Both the position numbers and the translations under genes were made by a program. The notes beneath the pieces are model-generated. The model was not told the origin of the DNA. It made no database searches and worked only from the letters and a program-made list of their open reading frames with translations. Of a stretch of DNA of 64,000 nucleotides, positions 56,106-64,000 are shown in pieces; position 1 is the stretch's first letter, and each line of letters begins with the position of its first letter. Source of the DNA: Simmondsia chinensis (Eukaryota > Streptophyta > Magnoliopsida > Caryophyllales > Simmondsiaceae); assembly GCA_018398585.1 (NCBI GenBank), contig JAGTTD010000008.1, forward strand, positions 23,025,172 through 23,089,171. Direction: 5' to 3'.

Positions 56106-56471
56106 TTACCTAATTTAAATATTTTTGGGAGCCTACAGTTCCGGTGCTAGAAAAGATCATTGCAACGAAGTTTCTTCTAATTTTAGATCTACAAGGCAGA
56201 GTTGGGATTCGTGTTTCAGATATGTCTAGATTAAGTATTTGATATTTAATTTGCTTTCCTTTGTTTTGTTTATTCTACATACTATGTTTGTACTTGTTTT
56301 ATTCTATGCTTTTGTTTGTCATATTAAAAACTTATTAGAGTAAGCTTTAGATCTAATTAAATAATGTAATTAGGTTATGACTGTAGATTTAAAATTGTGA
56401 ATTTTCAATTGGTTTTCCTCTACTCCTGTGCAAGCCGATCTAGGGAAAATTTTGGAAATATGTCCCCAACA
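56106..56471 (+). repeat. Family G element 2: 5' LTR, 5'-truncated
   Basis: U5 part only, from gggagcctacagttccggtg to tgtccccaaca. Matches 961-1317 and 61610-61983. Confidence 0.8.
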
Positions 56472-56473
56472 AT

Positions 56474-56487
56474 TGGTATTAGAGCCA
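56474..56487 (+). other. Primer binding site of G element 2 (initiator-Met tRNA type)
   Basis: tggtattagagcca, one mismatch from TGGTATCAGAGCCA, two bases after the LTR end. Confidence 0.82.
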
Positions 56488-56489
56488 AT

Positions 56490-58191
56490 TCTAAATACAT
56501 TCATAATTGACAGTAAAAGCATCTGGTTATATAAAATTAGAGTATGTAAAATTATGAAAATATGAAATTGAGAATTTTATTAAAGGAAAGAGGTGATTCT
56601 GAAGATTGTTGTTAAACAGTTCAATAACAAGATTGAAGATTCATTGAAGTTTTAAATTGTTAAAAATTTAGATGAGTCATGATTCAATCAAGAAGCATAA
56701 TTATAATATCAAAAGTCATGAGACTAGATATTCGAAGAGTTGAACGATTTAAATTAATAATCTAATATGATTAGATTTTGAACCAAAATGTGAAATATTC
56801 AATTGTTGAACATTTTATGATAATTCAAAATGTTGTATATCTAATATGATTAGATATGCAATTTTATTTTATTCTAGTGGGATTAAAAATTTACTAGTTA
56901 TTTATTTAATTGAAAAAATTCAGACGCGCTGACATCAGCTCAGCGTCAGATTATTATTAAAAAACTTTTAATAAAAATAATTATTTAGACTGAGATTCTA
57001 ATTATGATTATATGATAATATTTTCTGAAAGTGTTTAGAAAAATATTTAATTGTTTCAACTTTTCAGCCTTAAATAATGTTATTCAAAAGTTCTGAAAAC
57101 AAGATATTTATTGAATTTTGTTCACATGTTTAAAATTATTTAAATGAGTTAAATATTATGTATAATGTGAATAAAATTAGAAGGCCATGTAAATATGTTA
57201 CTTGGTCAAGTATTGAATTTTGTCGAGTGGGAGAATTATTTCAAATAGATCTAATATGATTAGATAATTTAATAGTTGAATTATTTGAAAAGAAAATACT
57301 CATAATTAGATTAGATTACATAGATTGGATAATTAAAGGATCCTAATTGGATTAGGATTTGATACAATGCTTAAATAAAATTTAAGATGTGATCTAATGT
57401 GGATTATTGAAAATGATCTAATGAGATTAGATGATTTAAAAGTTGAATTATTTGAAAAGAAAATACATATCTAGTGAGATTACATTGCATAAGTCTGATG
57501 ACTTACACAACCAAATTGGAATAGGATTTTATTTAATGGTTAAATAAAATTTAGAATGTGATTCTAATAATAATTATGAGATAATCAAAATTAAGAGAAA
57601 GATCTGTCATTGCAAATATAAAATGGGAGGGAGGATCAGGAGTTGATTGCTCATTGTCCACATTAATAGTGTAATAGTAGTGTGGACATGTGCTACTTCT
57701 CAAGGAGGGTGTTTGTTCACGAAATATAAGGTTAGACTTCTTAAAAATAGATGGAGGTACAACAAAAATGAGTGCGGCCACGCTAACGTGGTGTATCGTA
57801 TTTACTTGTACTAATATCTAGGTAATGGTATACACTTGTCTAAGATAGTATGATAAATCTCCTAAGGAGCATTGTGATACTGTCTTAGAGACCAATGAAG
57901 CAGCGGTGAGTTAAATATGTTTAGGAAAATATTAATTGAGAATAGTTCTCACTTGACTAATAATTCGTTACGCTTCTCTCCCATGGACTCAAGGGTAGAT
58001 TGGTTAGCTCATCATTGCACATATATAGAGAATGGTTGGATGGATTCCATGCTTTCACTGTTTGCTAAAGTTATTATAGAAGTTCACAAGACACAAAATA
58101 TCAAGTGGGAGCGAGCTTCTAAGTGAATGCTCATGGCCTCCATTAATAGCCTGACAGTATAGTGGGTTGCATTACTCCCCGAGGAGGATGT
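56490..58191 (+). mobile_element. Family G element 2: non-coding internal region, part 1
   Basis: No recognisable gag-pol. AT-rich with repeated gatctaatatgattagat-like palindromes (56770-57480). The 57650-58191 part parallels 49900-50460 on minus and has CTCC...GGAG palindromes at 57859 and 58175. ORF 57917-58126 (69 codons) matches nothing known and its frame is not kept in the minus copy. Interrupted at 58192 by a solo LTR. Confidence 0.6.
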
Positions 58192-59946
58192 TGTTGAGCG
58201 GGTAATTTTAATTTCATAAATTAAAATATGCAATGATTGTATCTAGCGTAGCGGAATACAGATTTAAAATTCTCTAATTTCAAATTAAATACATGAGTAT
58301 GACTCTAATTGTACATAACAACGTATAGAATTGGAAGACAAATCAACAAAAAATGATTAAATACGAATATAAAAGTTTTGGCTAGATAGTCTCACACCTC
58401 GTTGTAGACTGTAAGTGTATCGACTCTCCTAATGATACCTCAGAGATCTTCTCCACAATTGCTCCTTTACACCAAACTAGTGGGCATCGTCAAATCAAGT
58501 AGTTCATAAAACTAATTTTAAGAACAAATTTCAGAAAAAGTTTTCTTTAAATAGTTCTCTAACTAATTAAAAGAAAAACTAGAAGAGAGCCTTTTATTAT
58601 AGTTGAATAATAATTCAAATCAAATGCCCTAGATCTAATTATAACAAGGCACAAAAATTAGAAAAAAAATATTGCTATCTTTTAACTAGATGAAAACAAT
58701 ACCTAGAAATAAAAAAATAATAAAAAATTTAACTCTTCACTCACCAAGTCGCAGGGTGCCACGTGGCACACTGCGATTTGTCCGGGAGTTATTCCTTTTT
58801 TTTCTTGTAAAACTCATCCCATTATTTTTTTAGGATTCAACTATGATTAATTTTATTTAACCCTTTAAATAAAATAATTTATTATCTCATGAATTCTCTT
58901 GATTTCTGTAAGTGTATAATTTAGAAGGCTTGCACAAGGACCTAAGGGACAATTTATTTTTAACTCCGAATGTGTCAAATCTAATTAATGTTTCATAATA
59001 ACAACTAAACATCATTTAATAAAACTTAATTTCACTAAATAAGTTTTACTGCACTCTAAAAATAAATATATTTACTCGATAAATCTCCCTATAAAAGATT
59101 ACTCACAATTGACCCCTCTAATAAATGTCCATGAGAAAAACAACTTAAACTACTATTATCATTCTTTCACATCTTTCCTTCTTAGTTCTCAATTCGCTCC
59201 CCTTTGAATAATTCACTAACATAGATAAATAGATTTGTATTAATTCCTAATGTCCAACATAGGGAATGCTTTGGACAAAGTATCTAGAATCATTTCAAAA
59301 ACTTGCGAATTAATTGAGGGGACATTTCACAAAGTAGATTATTGATAAAACATCTATCCCTGCCACACTTCTTGCGTGGCCTAATGAACGTAAGACCCTG
59401 GTTATTACCTATAATCTCGTCATTTTAGAGCATCAAAGCAACCAACACTCCGTGCATGAGTGCAGATCATTTTACGGATTAAGAGTCATTACATAAAGAA
59501 AATTTATGAACCATTCAATTCTGATAGCAATACAGATTCGAGCAAATAACATGGTCATGTTCAGTATGACAATCTCATTGTAACATACCAACACAACATC
59601 CTGGATCGCTATCCACAAAACCAAGACAAATTATCTTAATGTCATGTTATAGTCTTAGCAAACAAGTAGCCCAAACTCATTCTTGACTACAAACTAATTA
59701 TTAAATAACATTTATATTCATTATTTAGTCCATGTATCGAACAATCTCATTAATCCACCAAACATAGATATCCTAAATGTCATTTACGGACATCGTCCAT
59801 CTCATGATACGCGCTTCAATAGAGAACAACATCACATGCATAAGGACTCCTTAATAATATCAAAATTAGACAATAATGCTAAAGAATTTTTATTCACTAA
59901 TAAAAAGTTTACATAAATTGGTTTACCTCGGACACCGGCTCTAACT
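58192..59946 (-). repeat. Solo LTR with target duplications GATGT, family G relative
   Basis: 1755 bp. On minus it runs from AGTTAGAGCCGG (first base probably mutated from TGTTAGAG) to CCCGCTCAACA. It is flanked by gatgt at 58187-58191 and 59947-59951, and the outer sequence rejoins as gaggaggatgt|taaccatag, which matches 57703-57740 of the parallel unit. No priming site or purine tract adjoins, so this is a solo LTR left by recombination. It is the only complete LTR of this group here. Confidence 0.8.
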
Positions 59947-59951
59947 GATGT

Positions 59952-60615
59952 TAACCATAGAATACATGGTTAGACTTCTATTAGATTGACCTAAACTCCA
60001 AGCAATCGAGTATGGCCACGCCGATTTAGAGTATATCGAGACCTTGTATTGATGGTCAAGTAATGGTGCATACTTGACTACAGTCTACATTAACCTTCTC
60101 AAAGAGCTCTATTGTATGACCTTGGAGGCTAAGCGAAAAGTGCTGTGTTAAATATATTTAGTAAAGAATTTGCAAGAAAACATATTTAATTAGAAATGTT
60201 CTCACCTTCTGATATCTGAATTTGGCCTCGCTAACGGGGAGTTTTGGGAAGTTTGGTCGGGTCACCACGGCATACATGTAAGTGTCGGATTGTGAGCTCC
60301 GAACTTTGATTGTTTTGCTAAAAGTAAGAAAAGTAATCCCTTATTTTATACGACTTATTCTATAGTCTTTTTTCTTTTTTTTTTTTTTCAGATTGGTTGT
60401 TATACTTTTGCATTGCAGTTAATACTAGTACGTCTTACTTGTCCGTTCTGCTATGCTCACTATGATATAATATGTTTTTGTACCTGAAGAGCACTAGGAG
60501 ATGCTAAAAGTTCTCTAGGTTGCTGCTAGTATATCTACTAAGGTGGAAAGAACTTTCGGAACATTAAACTAGTCTAAAGAGCTAGTAGGATGCAAGATTT
60601 GGACATTAGATGTCG
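59952..60615 (+). mobile_element. Family G element 2: internal region, part 2
   Basis: Continues after the solo LTR. 60020-60350 parallels 49510-49770 on minus (gaccttggaggctaagcg, acatgtaagtgtcgga), and 60380-60610 parallels 49245-49480. No gene. The end at acattagatgtcgaac (60590-60606) is the same sequence that precedes the LTR start in element 1. Confidence 0.65.
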
Positions 60616-61983
60616 AACTACAACGAGAGATGTGAGAAAAGTAATGAAAGTAGCTGAAGTTACTTTTACTTACAGATATCTAATAGATGGGTTAATTTTT
60701 GTAATAACAGTTATTTGAAAAAATTTTGAGTGAATATATTTAATATGGAGTGCAGCAAAACTTATTTAGTGAAGTTAAGCTTTACTGAATGGTAATCAAT
60801 TGTTATCATGAGATGATAATCAGATTTGACCAATTTGAAACTAGAGTTAGATTGGCTCTGAGGTCCTTCCGCATCCCTCAATTTAATTATCCTCTGAAAA
60901 TAATTAAAAATGAATTAATGAGATGAGCTATTTATTTATGAGATAAATAAACTTTTATACTAAACAAATATTCAAAACATAAATATATAATGTGATAAAT
61001 ATCGTATTTTTTGAACAAAAAAAGAGCTAAGGTTATTTAAAAATAAAAAGAAAATGAAAACCAATGACACAACACATATTCGCACAGCGGCTTTTTAGGC
61101 GGTTAGTTTTTTTTTTCATGTTTATAAGTAAGCTATATATCGTGAACAATTATAAGTTTTAGGTTTTGGAAATTGGTTTTCTCCTATGATGAAAATCCTA
61201 AAATTGTTTTAGAGTTTTTCTAAATTATTGTTCAGCATAAGTTTTCTGAATAATTGTTTCTCGGAAAGATTAAATGAAAAATTTTATTTCAAAATTTTTC
61301 CTAAGTGCAATATTTTTGGAGCCTACACTCCCGGTGCAAGAAGAGGCCATTGTGGCACTGGGTTTTTTTGCTGTTGTTGTATTGGAGTTAACAATCTAAA
61401 TTGGTCAACTCTTTGAATATCTAATCACGTTATACTTGATTTAAAAATATGCCCCTTGATTGAATCATGACTCATCTAAAATTTTTAACAATTTTAAATT
61501 TAAATGAACATTCAGTCTTATTACTAAACTCTTTAATAACCATATTAAGGACTAAAATTCTCCTCTAATGAAATTCTCAATTTCTATTTTCCAATATTTT
61601 CCTAAGTTAAATATTTGTTGAAGCCTATACTCCCTGTGCTAGAGGAGGTCATTGCAAAGAAGACCTTAAGGCGTCAAGAATTTTTCTTCTAAGTTTAGAT
61701 CGTCAAGGCAAAGTTGGGATTTCTGCTTTAGATATGTCTAAATTAAGTATTTGATATTTAATTTATTTTTCTTTGTTTTGTTTATTCTACACACTATGTT
61801 TGTGCTTGTTTTATTCAGTGGTTTTGTGTGTCATATTATAAACCAATTAGAGTAAGATTTAGATCTAATTAAATGATTTAATTAGGTCAAGGCTTTAGAT
61901 TTAAAATTGTAGCTTCTAAATTGGTTTTCTCCTACACCAGCTCAAGCCGATCTAGGGAAATTTTTTTAAATATGTCCCTAACA
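60616..61983 (+). repeat. Family G element 2: 3' LTR, rearranged
   Basis: Lacks the first several hundred bases of U3 and contains an insertion at 61351-61610 that carries the LINE tail plus a minus-strand internal fragment, with the U5 block (gcctacactcccggtgca, 61322 and 61620) on both sides. Ends tatgtccctaaca at 61983. Confidence 0.72.
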
Positions 61984-64000
61984 TAAACATAGTATGTAGA
62001 ATAAACAAAGTCAAGGAAAATAAATTAAATATTTATATTAATTAGACATACCTGAAGTGCAAATCCTAATACTGACTTAAAGATCCATAATTAGAAGAAG
62101 ATGTCTTGACACTTCAAGGTTTTCTTTGCAATGACCTCTTCTAGAACTGAGAGTATGGACTCCCAAAAATATTTATTGCAGGAAAAATTTCGGTACAAAA
62201 TTTTTTCTTTAATCTTTCCTAAACACAATTTTTCAGAAATGTTATGCTAAACTATAATTTTAAACCTCAGAACAATTTTGGGTTTTTATTGTGGGAGAAA
62301 TCCAAGTTCCGAAACCCTAAGGCTCTGTTTGGAGCATTGAATTGGAATTGGAGTATGGAATTGCAATTCCAATTCCAATTCTGGTGGAATTGGAATTCTG
62401 ATTGAAATGAAATTCCATTGTTAGGTTTGTCAAAGGAATAGGAGGTCGAAATTATAATTCAATAATGATTTGATTCATCATAGATTTTCGGTCAATAGAG
62501 TTAGAGTATTTCGAGTTTTAAATCAGCCACGGTTAATATGGTCGGAGTGATTCAATTTGAGTACGAATATTTGAGTTTCGAGTCAAATCGGGTCAAGTAT
62601 AGCGTCGGATCATTCGGTGTTCAAGTTATCACGGATTTTCAATTAATAAGGTTAGGTGTTTTGGGGATTCAGAAAAGTTATGATCGGGTTTGAGTTCATT
62701 TAGGTCATTTCAAGCTCAAGTTATATTAGTTTTGGGACAAATAAGTTGTATCACTTCAAAATTCGAGTTATCATATTCTGAGTTTGAGATGGGTCGGGTC
62801 ATTTCAAACTTCAAGTGAAGGTAATTTCGGTCATTCAAGTTGGGTGATTTTGAGGTTCAAGTCAAATTATAGGTTGTGCGTAAGTCTTTGGATTTTGAGC
62901 CATATTGGATTTAGGTTAATCAAGTAGGGTCATTTTGGGTTCTAGGTCAATGAAGTTAATATGGAATTACATTTCCTTACTCCCATCCTGAGGAATTGGA
63001 AAGTTTGATTTTCAATTAAAATCCAATTCCATAAAATTAGGCAGTGGAATTGTAATTCTAATTCCAACAGGTGAACCAAACAACAGAATTGAAATTCTAG
63101 GCCCTATTTCTAACCTCAGCCCTAATTCCAGCCTCTAATTCTATGCTTCAAATACAACCTAATTCTTATTTCCTTCACGATAAAACCAAGTATTTAAAAA
63201 CACAAAAATCCCCTGTAGCCACGAACCAAATGCGCAAAAATCACCAAATTTCTGCTGTGGCGTCATGTGTGGCGTCAACCAGCACAACTTTCTTTTCCTT
63301 TTTTTTTTTTTTGTTTTTAATCACAATATTTATTTATTATATATTCATCTCATGAATTTATTTTTAAATATTTTTGAGCAGTGTTTTAAGTTGAGGCTTG
63401 TGAAATGACTTAAAGGACAATCTAACTCCAGCTCCAAATGTGTGAAATTTGATTATTATCTCATGATAACAAATGAATAGCATTTACTAAAACTTAATTC
63501 TACTAAATAACTTTTACTGCACTTTAGAATTAAATACGTTCACTCAAGATTTCCCAAATAATTTTTCTTATGATGATCAACCCCTTTATTAAATATCAGT
63601 GAGAAAAATCAACTTTAACTACTATTGTTTATTTTCTAACATTTTTGCTGTAGTTCCTAACTTGCCCTTCTCGAACAATTCAATAATATAGAAACAATTT
63701 TGGTATTGATTCCAAATGTCAAACATATGCAATACCTTGGCCAAAGACTCTAGAATATGTTCGTATCCTAGTGAATTAACTAAGGAGACATCTTTATCTC
63801 GCTAGAGACTATAGACTCCATTTAAAACAAACATTCCCGTTACACTTCATGCCGTTACCCAACGCATATTAGTTTTAAGCCAACGAGCTATGACTAGTCC
63901 TTTTGGCACATGAAAGTAATGAACAATCCATGCACGAGTTTAGAATATTTTCTGGATTTAGAGTTATTGTCTTACCAACATAATACTCTTGGATCTCTAT
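61984..64000 (-). repeat. Family G LTR, minus, tail to tail with the preceding LTR, extends past the window
   Basis: Begins inside U5 (about 180 bases of LTR end are missing) and runs on minus to the window end. tagtatgtagaataaac mirrors gtttattctacacactatg at 61783. 63380-64000 is the complement of the block at 1-600. Interrupted by a MITE. Confidence 0.72.
62321..63104. mobile_element. Probable MITE with internal repeats
   Basis: About 784 bp. Left end GGCTCTGTTTGGAGC followed by several attggaattgg/ccaattccaattc motifs; right end (reverse complement) GGGCCTAGAATTTCAATTCTG, TTGTTTGG, with the same subterminal motifs. TAA precedes it at 62318-62320, TA follows. The interior (62450-62960) is made of degenerate units such as gggtcatttcaaacttcaag and ggtcattcaagttgggt. 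The right inverted repeat has an extra 15 bases, so the ends are less certain than for the MITE at 52310. Confidence 0.6.

Noticed and set aside
57917..58126. 69-codon ORF in family G as a possible gene
   Set aside because: The equivalent frame in the minus copy at about 49930-50140 is broken, so it is not conserved.
1..64000. An intact host gene or a complete novel multi-gene system
   Set aside because: No frame longer than 322 codons; every sizeable coding match is a retroelement remnant. The only host-like coding signal is the kinase fragment in array F.

Overview
This window looks like intergenic heterochromatin from a dicotyledonous plant. It is AT-rich, has no intact host gene, and nearly every recognisable piece is a decayed transposable element: Ty3/gypsy elements of Athila, Tat and chromovirus type, a Ty1/copia element of SIRE type, a non-autonomous gypsy derivative in tandem array, an RTE-type LINE, large LTR derivatives without coding capacity, and two probable MITEs. 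All family names rest on motifs and priming sites read by eye; no search was run.

Layout. 1-1317: end of a long LTR (family G). 1318-2948: a minus-strand LTR (H) and its flank. 2949-3270: a short LTR. 3271-5830: broken Tat-like RNase H/integrase, polypurine tract and 3' LTR. 5831-7795: unassigned. 7796-36545: a four-deep nest. SIRE-like copia E begins at 7796. Athila-like D (plus) lies in E's 5' LTR at 8629. A second Athila-like element C (minus) lies in D's protease region at 12919-28465, flanked by GTTAC. Chromovirus B (plus) lies in C's 3' LTR at 13501-18885, flanked by ATCAA. D resumes at 28471 and E at about 33978. E stops in its protease.

36976-48654: array F, four minus-strand LTRs of about 1.7 kb alternating with three 1.6-kb internal regions (period about 3.3 kb). 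Each internal region carries a protease remnant and what looks like the N-lobe of a captured protein kinase gene, most like plant ATG1. 48655-64000: a tangle of family G in both orientations, split by an RTE LINE (51068-55887, itself carrying a Tourist-like MITE), a solo LTR with GATGT target duplications (58192-59946), inverted LTR copies and a second MITE.

How it fits together. No gene here appears able to make a full product. Frameshifts, stops and missing catalytic residues are found in every gag-pol. The clearest information is historical (insertion order E, D, C, B) and structural (inverted repeats, tandem LTR array, captured kinase fragment, recurrent short palindromes and long C/G homopolymers).
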